Assembly: GCA_033557465.1 (NCBI GenBank)
Contig: CM066031.1
Coordinates: 1,064,582,444 to 1,064,646,443, forward strand
DNA length: 64,000 nt
Reading direction: 5' to 3'
Source of the DNA: Ichthyophis bannanicus
Taxonomy: Eukaryota; Chordata; Amphibia; Gymnophiona; Ichthyophiidae
Shown: piece after piece, positions 11,500 through 22,125 of the stretch
Layout: the number at the start of each line of letters is the position of its first letter
Position numbering within the stretch: the first letter of the stretch is position 1
Notes under the pieces: generated by a model
What the model was told of the DNA's origin: nothing
Seen by the model: the letters and a program-made list of their open reading frames with translations, nothing else
Databases searched by the model: none
Translations under genes and position numbers: made by a program

Positions 11500-11677
11500 T
11501 TATGCTTCATGCGCAGTAACGCGCGGCGACTTCCTCTAACGCGCCAGGTATCGCGCGTGAGCTCTGTTACGCGCGTTAGATCTTCTGTTGTCCCGCCCAT
11601 CTCCTTATTTGGGGGTTTGTCTTCTTAACGCGAATACTAACGCGAACTGCACTAACGCGATTTAGTAAACATGCCCC
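11500..11677. repeat. Right terminal region of the Harbinger element
   Basis: The segment is dense in ACGCG and GCGCGTTA words (11518-11660) and ends in the terminal inverted repeat TTTAGTAAACATGCCCC at 11661-11677, followed by the TTA target. ACGCG words also occur in the promoter array at 4291-4372, so they may be shared protein sites. Confidence 0.7.
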
Positions 11678-11918
11678 TTAGATTGTGAACCCTTCAGGGA
11701 CAAGGGAATAAAAAGTACCTGTTAGTATACATGTAAACCACACTGATTCTAAAGAGCGTGATATAAAAAATATATTGAACAGCTCATAAATCTATGTACA
11801 ATCAATTTGCCACATTAAAAAAAAATTATAATGCATGTCAAAGTTTGGATTTAAAAAAATGCATGAAAATTGGGAAAAAATAAAAAAAATATCCCAAAAC
11901 AAACTTCAAATGGTTTAT
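11678..11918. other. A/T-rich spacer with a possible LINE/SINE tail
   Basis: The start (ATTGTGAACCC...GGGACAAGGGAATAAAAA, then TAAACCACACTGA) resembles the 3' tails of L2-like elements such as the one ending at 22125. The rest is A-rich and I recognise nothing else in it. Confidence 0.3.
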
Positions 11919-12813
11919 GTATTGTGGTGGCGAAGCCGTGGGAGAGCAGAGGCAAAGAGGGAAAAACCAGGTATTTTCCTCTGAAAAAGGAATTAGCTCC
12001 AGGAGTTTAGGGGTTAAAACCCCTGCTTCAGAAAAAAACTCCCTGCAGAAAGTTTGTGATAGAGAGCCACACCCTAGCTCCATGGTAACCAGCCCTGCTC
12101 ACGAGGAACAGCTGGGGGTGGAGCTGGGAAACGGAAGGGAAAATCACAGATATAAGTTTGAGGAAGCAAGGGAGGAGGAGAGCAGAACCGGTGGAGGAAC
12201 GAGGAGAACAAGGACAGGAGGAACCCGAGGAGAGTGTTCAGAGGGAACACGGAGAACCAAGGGAACTCCAGCAGAGACGTCTTCAGAGACTTCTTGAAGA
12301 AAGGCAGAGTGTGCCAGAGAAACAGAGGCTGCCAGGAAAGCAGGAACTGTGAGAGAGGCCGTGCCTTCCAGAGGTATAGAAGTCACCCTTGAGACCTGTA
12401 AGAGATACAGGAGAAATCCATTGAGAGGGAGAGCTTACCAGGGGGAAAAGCCAAGCTATGAAAATGGCAGAGAGCTGTCTCCAGGAGAGCAGATGGAAAC
12501 AGAGCCTTTGGCAGTAAAGTCTGAGGAGAGCTTAATTCCACAGAGTAAGGTGAGCACCTTGAAATCCTCTCAGAGCGTTCTGAGAAATAAGAAACTCCCT
12601 AATTCCTCTAGTAGCCCTCAGCAGAGAGAGGAATCTGTATTAAAGAAAGTGTTAAAAGTTTTAGAGAAACTAAAGCCTACCATTTCTGAGACAGAGTTAA
12701 ATCATTTACAAACAGACTCTGAGGTAGAAAGCATGGACCTGGAAGAATCTGTGCTAGAGGAATTGCCCTCAGATAATGAAATGAATTGCTCTCTAGTTTG
12801 TGCTCAAAACTGA
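11917..12813 (+). pseudogene. Unknown charged reading frame inside the LTR
   Basis: One frame runs for about 298 codons, broken by a single TGA at 12295-12297. The product would be hydrophilic, rich in E, R, K and S, with an acidic end (MDLEESVLEELPSDNEMNCS). A frame in the related LTR (27843-28664) shares AREE..., TRGECS and an ESM.L.E...M.CSL ending in the same order. I do not recognise the family. It spans the TATA-like site, so it may not be a real gene. Confidence 0.35.
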
Positions 12814-13440
12814 AAGCTATAAGGTTTTTAGAAGATAGGAAACCTGGAAGCTTAGTCAGCCGTGGGGCAGTGCTGAGAAAAATATGCAAATGAGTTGCTG
12901 ATCTCCGAGGCATGGCCCGGAGTTGAAAAAGGACTGTTTGAAAGTGAAGCCAGAGTCTGTAATACAGCCACTAAGAAAAGCAGTCTGTGTGAGAGAAAAA
13001 TAGTTTGCAGTAAAGATGCCAATGTTATGCATAGCTTGAAGAATGTAAAGCTTTTGTTTTAAACCAAGCTGAAAGCTGTTGTTTGGCACAGGAAGATTAC
13101 TGGCTGTTTTCACATGGAGAAATACTGTTGTTTGGCACTGTAACAAGCTGACCTCAGAAGCATTTTATTCTTTTGGTTTTGTTTCACCGGAGAAAATATC
13201 CACCGTTATGTTTTGATATTTTTGAACTGCAAGATGGAAAGTTCATTTGGCTGAAGAATAAATAAATAATCCTGTGTGCCTATGAAAATCCTCTCGGCTG
13301 AATTTATTTCAACCTCACAACTACACGACTACATTTCCCAGCAGGCATCCTGTTGGGAACATAGGTAACAAACAAGCGACATTTAAAGAAGTTCCGTCCC
13401 CCGCTCCTAGGCTACCGCCTGGCCAGTAGGGGGCGCGACA
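11923..13440 (+). mobile_element. Solo LTR, 1518 bp, flanked by GTAT
   Basis: It begins TGTGGTGGCG and ends GGGCGCGACA, and is bounded by a 4 bp duplication GTAT (11919-11922 and 13441-13444). A TATA-like ATATAAG lies at 12150-12156 and AATAAATAAATAA at about 13257-13269, in the expected order for promoter and polyadenylation signal. No primer-binding site, gag or pol follows, so this is a solo LTR of a Gypsy-like or endogenous-retrovirus-like element. A related LTR lies at about 27774-29193. Confidence 0.75.
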
Positions 13441-13454
13441 GTATGCACATCCCT

Positions 13455-13735
13455 AGTTAATGCGGACAAGTGCAAAGTGACTCACATAGAGAAAAATAAT
13501 CCCAGCTACAGATGCACAGTGCTGGGTTCCATCTTTGATATCATTATGGATGATACATTGAAATATTCAGCCCAATGTACTGCAGCTGCCAAAAGGGCAA
13601 ATAAATTGTTAGAAATTATTCAAAAAGGAATGGAGAACAAAATTGAGATTATGCCCCCATAGAGGTCCATGATGTGACTGCACCTTGAATACTGTGCGCA
13701 GTTCTGGTTGCCCCATCTCAAAACAGATAGCAGAC
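13455..13735 (+). mobile_element. CR1-clade LINE fragment (family B), end of RT
   Basis: The fragment encodes VNADKCKVTH..., a middle part matching the AQCTAAAKRANKLLEIIQKGMENK region after the RT catalytic core, and LEYCAQFWLPHLK. It has stop codons and is cut at both sides. It resembles the same region of the CR1-B copy at 40300-40620. Confidence 0.65.
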
Positions 13736-13812
13736 TAGAAAATAGAAACACAGAAATATGACGACAGAAAAAGACCACATGGCCTATCTAGTCTGTCCTT
13801 CCATATCAACAA

Positions 13813-14343
13813 CTACAACAGTCCCCTTTTTACCTTTAGAGATCCTTTGTGTTTGTCCCCTGCATTTTTGAATTCAGTTACTGTCCTCATCTCTACCACC
13901 TCCACTGGGAGACTATTCCACGGATCCACTACTCTTTCTGTAAAGAAATATTTCCGCATATCACACCTGAATCTATCTCCTGTCACCCTCATCCCATGTC
14001 CCCTCGTAGCAGAACTTGCTTTCAATTGAAAGAGGCTCTCTCCCTGAACATTTATGCCACGGAGGTATTTAAACATCTCAATCATATCACCTCTATCCCA
14101 CCTTTCCTCTAAGGTGTACATATTAAGATTCTTAAGTCTGTCCTCATATGCTTTATAATGAAGACCACTAATCATTTTAGAAGCCACCCTCTGCACCGAC
14201 TCCATCCTGTTCACATCCTTTTGAAGGTGCGGTCTCCAGAATTGCACATTATACTCCAAATGAGGTCGCACCAAAGACTTATACAGAGGCATTATCATCT
14301 CCTTTTTTCTGCTAGCCATTCCTCTCCGTATGCACCCAAGCAT
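13813..14343 (-). pseudogene. CR1-A ORF2, C-terminal domain
   Basis: This is the conserved CR1 region downstream of the RT fingers/palm: MPLYKSLVRPHLEYNVQFW, then LEERWDRGDMIEMFKYLRG and FFTERVVDPWNSLPVEVVE. The usual LEYC cysteine is replaced by asparagine. The frame is open for 176 codons to a stop at 13813. It works with the RT block to its right but is in a different frame. Confidence 0.75.
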
Positions 14344-14460
14344 CCTTCTAGCTTTTGCTGTCGCCTTTTCTACCTGTTAAGCTACTGTAAGATCATCAGA
14401 CACAACCACGCCTAGGTCCCGCTCTTCTTTAGTGGACAAAAGTACTTCAGCCCCTATACT

Positions 14461-15434
14461 TTATTGCTCCCTTGGATTGCTGCAGCCCAAATGCATGACC
14501 TTACATTTTTTAACATTAAATCCCAGCTGCCAAATTCTAGCCCATTCTTCAAGCTTAGCTAGATCCTTCCTCATGTTATCTACACCTTCCTGGGTGTCTG
14601 CTCTATTGCAGATTTTGGTATCATTCGCAAAGAGGCAAACCTTACCTGACAGCCCTTCCACTATATCACTAACAAAGATGTTAAAAGAATCGGACCAAGG
14701 ACAGATCCCTGGGGCACACCACTGGTAACATCCTTCTCCTCAGAGTGAGCTCCATTTACCTGTACTCTTTGTTGCCTCCCATCCAACCAATTTCTAATCC
14801 AAGCAGTAACTTTAGGGTCCATCCCTAGGGTGCTCAGTTTGTTTATAAGTCGCCTGTGAGGAACAGTGTCAAAGGCTTTACTGAAATCTAAATACACCAC
14901 ATCTAGGGCTATCCCTCGGTCCAACTCCCTGGTCACCCAGTCAAAGAAATCCATCAGATTTGTCTGACAAGACCTGCCTCTGGTGAATGCATGCTGCCTT
15001 GGATCCTGTAATCCGCTGGACTCCAGAAACCTCACTATTTTCTCTTTCAGCAGCGTTTCCAAAAATTTACTTAGAACCGAAGTTAAACTAACCGGCTTGT
15101 AGTTTTCAACCACATCCTTACTTCCGCTTTTGTGTAAAGGCACCACATGAGCCTCTCTCCAGTCCTTTGGCACCACTTTCGAGTCCAACGAGGCATTGAA
15201 AAGGTCAGTCAGTGGAGCTGCTAGAACGTCCCCAAGTTCCCTCAGTATTCTAGGGTGTATCCCATCCGGTCCCATTGCTTTGTCTACTTTAAGTTGAGCT
15301 AGTTTCTCACGAACACAGTCTTCTGAAAATTGTTCAAGATGTCCCTCGCTTCTGTTCCTATTTGTGGGTGTTTTCTGAGGTCCTGCTCCCAGTTCTTCAT
15401 CTGTGAACACAGAACAAAAATATTTGTTAAGCAA
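14461..15434 (-). pseudogene. CR1-A ORF2, reverse transcriptase domain
   Basis: The frame at 14661-15434 holds the early RT motifs: KAMGPDGIHPRIL, VVPLHKSGSKDVVENYKPVSL, ALDVVYLDFSKAFDTVPH and SGVPQGSVLGP. The next frame (14461-14661) holds the catalytic turn and KKCKVMHLG. The usual FADDT motif reads FANDT, so one of the two metal-binding aspartates is asparagine. With the frameshift at about 14661, this copy cannot be an active RT. Confidence 0.85.
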
Positions 15435-15668
15435 TTCCGCTTTATCCTTATCAGCTTCTACATATTTCTCCCCTGCACCCTTGAGTCTGACAATACCAAT
15501 TTTGCCCTTCCTCTTCTCACTAACTTATCTGAAAAATGTCTTATCCACCCATTTTATTACATTGGCTATTTCCTCCTCCTTTTGAATCTTTGCCTTCCTG
15601 ACTACTTTGCTAGCTTCTCTAAGTTTTTCCAAATACAGATGCCTGTCTTCCTCTCTCTGTGATCTCTT

Positions 15669-15905
15669 CTATTTCATGAAGGCCTCCCTCTTTTTCTTCA
15701 CTTTTTCAGCTACTTCTTTCGAAAGCCATAGCGGTCTCCTTTTCCTTTTACCTTTATTTACCATTTTAACAAAAAGGATGGTTGCCTTTAAAATATTCCC
15801 TTTCAGTTTTGCCCACTGTTTTTCTACATTCCCCAGCTGTTCCCATCCCACTAACGACTCCCTGAGGTATTGGCCCATCTTGGCAAAGTTAGTCTTCCTA
15901 AAGTC
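15669..15905 (-). pseudogene. CR1-A ORF2, linker between endonuclease and RT
   Basis: This part encodes MGQYLRESLVGWEQLGNVEKQW and RRPLWLSKEVAEKVKKKREAF, the linker after the endonuclease domain in CR1 ORF2. Its 5' neighbour in the gene is on the far side of the Harbinger insertion, at 20832. Removing the insertion and one TAA copy joins the two parts in the same frame. Confidence 0.75.
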
Positions 15906-16199
15906 TAAGGGGTATGTTTACTAAACTGCGCAATTGTGCGGGGCGCACTTGAGCGTTCGCAAATGATGCACTTAAGTGCTCTTAAGTGCCCCGCACGCTT
16001 GCGCATCACATTAACGGGCCCCGCACACGTGCGACGAACACGCGCACGTGTGCGGTGCGCTGATGTGCAATAGAGGCGGGGAAAGGCGAACGGAGGGCGG
16101 AGGAAGGCCCCCGAGGGACGGAGAGACAGGGTCAATGGGTGGAAAGTGGGAGGGGAGAGGCTCCCCGCACAGGAGCGGGGCCGAATTTACAAGTAAAAA

Positions 16200-16226
16200 C
16201 TACCGCGAGTGAAACACTCGCGGTAG
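16200..16226. repeat. Perfect 12 bp hairpin near the Harbinger left end
   Basis: CTACCGCGAGTG (16200-16211) and its exact complement (16215-16226) are separated by AAA. It lies about 290 bases inside the left terminus. Sub-terminal hairpins can be transposase sites, but function is unknown. Confidence 0.8.
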
Positions 16227-16377
16227 ACTGCATTTAAAGGGAAGAGAAACCATTTCCGTCGGCAATGTACAGCAAAACCGGGGAAATCTAAAATACGTGA
16301 GCAGTGTGATACATGTGCACAGAACAAAATTGCAAATAAATATTGTAAATGACCACAACAAAATATTTAAAAAGTAT

Positions 16378-16570
16378 AATCCAGCTGGGCAACATTGATA
16401 TCAATGGCCAACAATAAAAGACACTCCCAGGAAAGCTCCAAAAAAAAGGAATGATTTATGGAAGGGTCTACGGAGTGTAGACCCTTCCAAAAATCATTTT
16501 TTATTTTGGAGCTTACCTGGGAGTGTTTTTAATGTTGCCCATTGATATCACTGTTGCCCAGCTTGGTTAT
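16378..16570. repeat. Fold-back segment (possible nested MITE)
   Basis: Two arms of about 88 bases, starting AGCTGGGCAACA on one side and ending TGTTGCCCAGCT on the other, surround a few unpaired bases near 16474. Inner words such as GGAAGGGTCTAC/GTAGACCCTTCC are exact. No clear target duplication was found, so the superfamily is unknown. Confidence 0.75.
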
Positions 16571-16727
16571 GTGTTTTTTCCCCTTTTTTCGAGGTCATTG
16601 TTGAGGTTTATTTGCCCTTTTGTCTCCATACAAGGTAAATGAGTCCACAGTAAAATTGTGCAGAGCAGGGTTTCTGAGCCGTTCGGTCAGGCTATCTATC
16701 TCCAGGGAATGCACTGTCTCTGTGGCT

Positions 16728-17262
16728 ACAGTGTGGTGTAGCAGACACAGCCAGTGCCTGTAGGACCAGAGGGTCACAGGTTCAAATCCCAACTGGGGCT
16801 CATGACAACCCAGTCCCCATAGTTTTACCCACCACTAAACAGTGATAGTCAGGACACCCTTGTATTGCAGAGCACAGAAGCATGGTGCAAACACCCATAT
16901 TTTACCCTACACCGCACACAAACCATACCAATGGGCAGTACCTACAGCCGAGTCCCCCAAATTCAATCCTGGAGTGCCACAACTCAATCCGTTCATATGC
17001 ATTTTCCAAGATAAGAACATGTCAGCATGTTGGTGGAAGGGTACAGGTGGTGGAGGGGCCAGTGGCTGCAAGCCACAGCACACAGTGGCCTAGGCCTGTG
17101 CAGGCTGGCACCGTCCACCGCAACAGACAGGCTCTGTCGGATGTACAGTCATGGACTCCCTAGGGAACACAGCATATCTGTGGCAACACGGTGGTGCAGT
17201 GCACACAGACAGTGTGTGCAGGAACAGAAGGTCACAGGTTCAAAGCCCAGCTGGGGCTACTG
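16728..17262 (+). repeat. Duplicated block with two tRNA-like modules
   Basis: Two related blocks of about 430 bases each contain GGTCACAGGTTCAAA(T/G)CCCA(A/G)CTGGGGCT (16774-16801 and 17230-17257), which includes a B box (GGTTCAAATCC, then GGTTCAAAGCC). Downstream text (ACCACTAAACAGTGATAGT... and ACAACTAAACCGTGATAGT...) is also shared. An A box is weak in both. They look like tRNA-derived sequence duplicated inside the transposon. Confidence 0.5.
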
Positions 17263-19247
17263 CCAATCCATTCCACATATTTTTCCTACAACTAAACCGT
17301 GATAGTGCGGACAAACCTTTATTGCTGAGAACATACGCATGGTTCTTACGCCTATATTTTACCACACCAAACACAGACACCATAAACAGCCGCATTACCT
17401 AGAGCAGAGTCTCCCAAATGCAGTCCTGGAGGGCCCCACACCATTCAGGATCCATGCTGCCTCTACGAAAGATGCCTGTGCTGCATATCTATGCACCACC
17501 CCCATGGTATGCTGATGTAGCTCATGCATATCTATGAGGGACAGCATGAAAACCCGAACAGTGGTTGAAACACCAGGACTGGAGTTCGGACACTCTGCCG
17601 TAAAGCAGCAGCCAACAGGGGCAGACACACCCACGCCCACACCCACAGGCCCCATTGGCCAATGCCTCCTGGAGAGGCAGGACATTGGGCCCTGCGTGCA
17701 TCTCCCAATACTAGCACCTGCATACCTTAGCACTGCCACCCTACACCTGGGTATATGGTACATAGCTTTCAAACGTTGCCCATGATAACTGGCAGATATC
17801 AATTCCTACGTTAAGCACAGTTTGCTCATTGATCTCCACCATAACAATCATTGTGATGTCTGCGGTGTGCGCTGCAGGTCTGGTCTCTGACAGTGTTTAC
17901 TACCCTGGGGAGTGACCCCCAACAGTAGTGCGTACCATATCCATGCCTGTACTGTGCCCAGGACTGGTGTGGTGGGTATGGCTGCTGGACTCCTCTATAG
18001 TAGCACAATGCTGGCTTAGGTGTGGGGGTGGCTGCCTGCCTATCCAGTGTGTGGTGGCTGCAAACACCTTCCACAGCCCACACTGCCAGCAATGTTGCCA
18101 GTATTGGGCTGCCAATGTGCATAATGAGGAGCAAGGTACCATGGGTATAGGCCGGACAGGGTGGCCTGGCCAGGGTGCATCGGCATAGGGCACTGACTGG
18201 GACATTTTAGTGCCCGGCCACCACCTACACAGGCAGGGTGACCTCAGTATGTCCTGCTGAGAGATCACTCTCACCCTGACTGTGCAGTGACCACAGCATG
18301 GCTAGGCACCCCCATAGTGCTATATAGTATTTCTCTCATGTGATAGATATGGGTTTCCTTTTTGGGCCCAGTCACTGATTTATCTGCTTGCTGTGTATGC
18401 TGATATCCCAGTTCTGGGTGCATGCATCTCCACTGGGAACATGCACTGTGGACTAGCTAGCACACTGTTTGCAGCTGGTATGTGTTGTGATGGAGTAGCT
18501 TGCAGGGTGCAGTGGCTGATGATTTGCTGCAGGAGAATATCAGATAGTGGTGGTGTGCAGCTCACCATATTGTGGCCTAATATCTGTCTGCTATTGTGTT
18601 ATGGATGTGTATAGAGCTGCATTGACTGCCCTGTGGGGTGTCTGCACCTCAGCAGGACTGGGGTTGATGGACCCCTCTACTGCCACCTTTGCAGGGAGGT
18701 AGTATGTGGATCTATTGATGGGAGACCCTGTTTGCCACCCTCAGCCCTGGAGGAGGGGGGGTGGTGGTGGTGGTACATGGCCTGCCTGGGGGTTGCACCT
18801 GACTGAGTCAGACAGATATCCAAGGTGTTTGTGCAGGAACTACCTATCTCACACATTAACACTGCTTTGGAACTCCGGCATGGCCTCTTTCAGCCATGGA
18901 AGGTGTTGTGGACCTGGTCCTGGGTGCCTCATTGCACCCTCAGGGTGAGCACAGTACCCGCACAATGTGACGGTGTGTAGCTACTCTGTGCCAGTAGAAC
19001 ACACGGTCAGTACCCCCTACCAGGCCGAGGTGGTGTGTGGGTGCACATGGTCACTTCCTTCTACCGGGCCGAGGTGCTGTGGGGGTGCATTGGCCATCTT
19101 GTGTTGATCTGTGGACAGCTGATTTGCATGTGCAGTGCATCATGGGTATGGGTGGGCTAACCCTATCCTGGTGACCACAGCAGACTGTCTGTGTGGTGAC
19201 GTGCATACTCTCTGCAGCCAGCCAAGGGCTTGCTAGCAGCTACAAAC

Positions 19248-19312
19248 TGTAGCCCAATGGTTACTTCACTGCCTCTGAAACCAGAGGTCATGGGTTCAAA
19301 CCCACAGTGAAG
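19248..19312 (+). ncRNA. tRNA-like module, plus strand
   Basis: A good A box (TAGCCCAATGGTTA) is followed about 40 bases later by a B box (GGTTCAAACCC). The middle CCTCTGAAACCAGAGG can form an anticodon-type stem but the loop is six bases, and no acceptor stem is apparent. This is a degenerate tRNA-like sequence. Confidence 0.5.
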
Positions 19313-19394
19313 TTATTTGATAGGGTTGTCCAACACATTATTTTTTTTAATGTACATATTTTGATGCCAGCAAAAACACCCTCAGTGTAATGTA

Positions 19395-19620
19395 CCCATA
19401 AGGTGCCTCTGAGGGTGCTTTATAGGGCGCCCTATAGGGCACATTATGGTTCCCGTCCATATAAGGTGCACTATACAATATCCTGTGACGCAACCGATAG
19501 GGTGCCCTATAGGGGACATTTTAGGGTGCTGTGGCGGACAGTGCAATTTCTAATGTGCCCTATGGAGTGCCTTATAGGGTGCCTTATACGGCACCTTCAA
19601 TTACGGCACGTGAGGGCGTG
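19395..19620. repeat. Short-period AGGGTGCCTTATAGGG-type repeats
   Basis: Variants of GGTGCC(C/T)TATAGGG recur about ten times here on both strands, many as small palindromes such as AGGGCGCCCT. They reappear at about 19870-19975. A simple slippage- or fold-back-derived satellite is the likely explanation. Confidence 0.6.
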
Positions 19621-19721
19621 TTTGCTGGCAGCAATTAATAACATAAAAATAAAGTGCTGCAGGACAAAATATGTACAATGCAAAGCTGATGCCACAGCCA
19701 GCCTTACATATTAGGCACACT

Positions 19722-20700
19722 GGGGAGCAAACTCATGACCCCTGTATCAGCAGTCAGTGCCTTAACCATTGTGCTCCACTGCTGCTCCTCCTTGCCTGTC
19801 AGCGCACCTACTTATGCTTTTCATTCCTTAAACTGCACAGTGCTGCCATAAAAAACAGTACACTGACCTTGCGGTACCTCATACGGCACCCTCTAAAGCG
19901 CCCCATAAGCAACATTCTAGGGTGCCTTGGCTGACAGTGCACTTTAAAATGTGCCTTATAGGGCGCCTTATGTTAACACGCTTTGAGAGTGCGTTTGCTA
20001 GTAGTGATAATTAAAATATGAATAAAATGCCTCCTAAAGCAATCTTCCCCATAATATGTTATGCCTCAGCCAGCCTTGTTCATTGGGCACTTTAACCCCT
20101 GATCCCTGCACCATTGGTCAGTGTCTTAACCATTGTGCTGTGGTTCTGTTCCTGTGACTGCACATCAGCGCGCCGCCTTATGCCGCCCAATATTAAAAAG
20201 CCTCCTAAAACATTGTGCCCATCAGCGCGCCGCCTTATGCCGCCCATCATTTAAATGCCTCCTAAAATAATGCCTCAGCCAGCTGTCTCCATTGGGCACT
20301 GTGGGGGATTGAACCCCTGATCCCTGCACCATTGGTCAGGGTCTTAACCATTGTGCTGTGGCTCTGCTCTTCTTCCTGCACATCAGCGCGCCACTTATAC
20401 CGCCCAGTATTATAATGCCTCCATAAACATCAGCACGCCGCCTTATGCCGCCCTGTATTAATATGCCGCCAAAAACATTAGCGCGCCGCCTTATGACGCA
20501 CAGTATTTCTGCGCCTCATAAATTAACACCTCAGCCAGCTATCTTCATTGGGCACTGTGGGGGATCAAACCGCTGCTCCCTGCACCGTTGGTCAGTGTCT
20601 TAACCATTGTGCTGCGACTCTGCTCTTTTTCTTGCACTTCAGCGCGCCACTTATGCCTCCCATGCAGCTATCTCATGCGCTAAGGTGCGCCCCGCATATG
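19722..20700 (-). repeat. Array of four tRNA-like units, minus strand
   Basis: Four units (about 19700-19800, 20065-20150, 20272-20370 and 20522-20625) share CAGCCAGC..., a complementary B box (GGGGATTGAACCCC in the clearest copy at 20309-20322) and TTAACCATTGTGCT, the complement of an A box. Read on the minus strand, the 20272-20370 unit has AGCACAATGGTTA, GGTTCAATCCC and a T arm of four G-C pairs around TTCAATC. Spacers carry GCGCGCC(G)CCTTATGCCGCCC repeats. The units resemble the modules at 10915 and 11375 in the two-gene Harbinger. Confidence 0.6.
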
Positions 20701-20831
20701 GGCGCCGCGCACCTTAGCGCATATGTAAATTCCGCCTTTCCTTTTTCAGGACGGAACGCCCACTCCTTATATGGCACCCGCACACTACCGGGGCCCTCAC
20801 TTTACCGGGGTTTTAGTAAACATACCCCTAA

Positions 20832-21584
20832 GACTCTCACCTTTGAATGGATTCTAACAGCCCTAGTCCTAATACTGAACCACACCATCTGGTGATCAGT
20901 GGATGCAAAATGATCTCCCACAACATCATCAGAAACAGTTTCACCATTGGTAAGCACCAAGTCCAGTATGGCCCCTTCACGTGTGAGGTCTGTTACCAAT
21001 TGCCTGAATAGTTCTCCCTGTAGAAAATCCAGGATCTCCTTACTTCTAGATGATACTGCAGCAGGAATGTGCCAATCAACATCTGGCATATTGAAATCTC
21101 CTATCAGTAGCACTTCCCCTTTCCTAGCAATGCTGCGTATGTCTTCAATTAACTCTCTGTCCACCTCTTCCTCCTGTGAGGGAGGTCTGTATATCACACC
21201 AATTCAAATAGATTTCTCTTTCCCTCTTTCTAGTTTAACCCACAATGCCTCCTCTCTCCCTTTTAAGCTCTGTAATTCCAAAGCTTTAATAGTAGTTTTT
21301 ACATATAGTGTCACTCCTCCTCCCCTTCTTCCTACCCTGTCCTTTCTGAATAAAGTATAGCCAGGTATAGTTACATCCCAATCATGGTTTTCTGTGAACC
21401 ATGTTTCTGTAACTGCCACTAAATCCAAGTCAGCCACTCCCACCAAAGCTTCAACATCAGGAATCTTATTTCCCATGCTACGGGCATTTATACACACTGC
21501 TTTCCATATGTTAACCCTGTTGCCCATTACCATAAAGGTATTTAATTTATCACCTACCTGGGGGCTTTCTTCACCCATCCACAA
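20832..21584 (-). pseudogene. CR1-A ORF2, apurinic-type endonuclease domain
   Basis: From a start at 21584 the frame carries INARSMGNKIPDVEALV, VTETWF and GYTLFRKDRVGRRGGGVTLYV. A second frame (20832-21197) carries YRPPSQ, LLIGDFNMPDVDW and a degenerate STDHQMVWF in place of the usual SDH motif. These are the metal-binding and catalytic blocks of the LINE endonuclease that nicks target DNA. A frame change occurs near 21200. The domain is cut at its C-terminal side by the Harbinger insertion. Confidence 0.85.
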
Positions 21585-21847
21585 CGAATCTAGTTTAAAG
21601 CCCTCTTCAGTAGATTAGCCAGTCTACTACCGAAGATGCGTTGACCTTTCTTGGACAGATGTTTAAAGAAGGGTGACAATGATGATAAAGGGGCTGTAAC
21701 AACTCCCTTATGAAAAAGGCTAAACAGGCTAGGCTCTTCAACTTGGAGAAAAGACAACTGAGAGGGTATATGACAGAAGTTCAGAAAACTACGAGTGGGG
21801 TGGAAAAATTAAATAGGAAATGGTTGTTTAACCTTACAAACAATAAA

Positions 21848-22125
21848 CTATTCCACTTTTAAGTCACAGTTGAAAACCCATCTCTTCACCACAGCTTATA
21901 ATCTCCCAGTCTCTCAAACCTGACCTGGTTTATCTATGTTTGTTTAAATTTCTTCCTTATGTCTTGTCTCTATACTCTATTATTTCCTCTTTTCTGTCAA
22001 AGATTGTAGTTCTTTTCCCTTTCCTGGCCTTGTGCCTCTCTCTGATTGTTAACTAATTGTGAACCGCCCTGATGCAACATAGGGCGGTATATCAAATGCA
22101 AATAAATCTAAACTAAGCTAAAACA
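21848..22125 (+). mobile_element. L2-like LINE 3' end
   Basis: It begins with a C-terminal LINE ORF trace (SQLKTHLFTTAY) and ends with GTGAACCGCCCTGATGC...AGGGCGGTATATCAAATGCAAATAAA, the stem-and-tail form usual for L2-group elements. It is inserted into the CR1-B fragment, whose text resumes at about 22126. Confidence 0.55.

Larger units (their letters stand above)
880..11677 (+). mobile_element. PIF/Harbinger DNA transposon, left end outside window
   Basis: The element carries the two genes expected of an autonomous Harbinger: a Myb/SANT-like protein on the minus strand (about 1498-4197) and a DDE transposase on the plus strand (4742-7184), divergently arranged. The right end reads ...TTTAGTAAACATGCCCC at 11661-11677 and is followed by TTA (11678-11680), the 3 bp target typical of the superfamily. 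The same terminus, in slightly changed form, bounds the non-autonomous elements at 15909-20828 and 29510-32636. No matching left terminus is visible, so it lies off the window or was lost where hAT copy 1 abuts. Both genes carry frame disruptions, so this copy is probably inactive. Confidence 0.8.
15909..20828. mobile_element. Non-autonomous PIF/Harbinger element, 4920 bp, TSD TAA
   Basis: The left end is GGGGTATGTTTACTAAA (15909-15925) and the right end TTTAGTAAACATACCCC (20812-20828), a perfect 17 bp inverted repeat. TAA flanks both sides (15906-15908 and 20829-20831). No transposase is encoded. The interior is a mosaic of a hairpin, a fold-back segment, duplicated blocks and up to seven tRNA-like modules. 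The termini match those of the two-gene Harbinger ending at 11677, which is the likely kind of transposase source. It interrupts the CR1-A ORF2. Confidence 0.9.
13739..21660 (-). mobile_element. CR1-clade LINE (family A), minus strand, split by Harbinger
   Basis: Going leftwards from 21660, the element has the last codons of ORF1 (SKKGQRIFGSRLANLLKRAL, stop before 21590), the endonuclease, an interruption at 15909-20828, then the RT and C-terminal domain, ending near 13739 with a short 3' tail (ATATTTCTGTGTTTCTA on the minus strand). Most of ORF1 is missing, so the copy is 5'-truncated. Stop codons and frameshifts break ORF2. The same 3' end recurs at 60993-61361. Confidence 0.85.

Noticed and set aside
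20272..20370. Functional tRNA gene
   Set aside because: A and B boxes and a T arm are present, but there is no convincing acceptor stem or anticodon arm, and the unit is repeated within a transposon.
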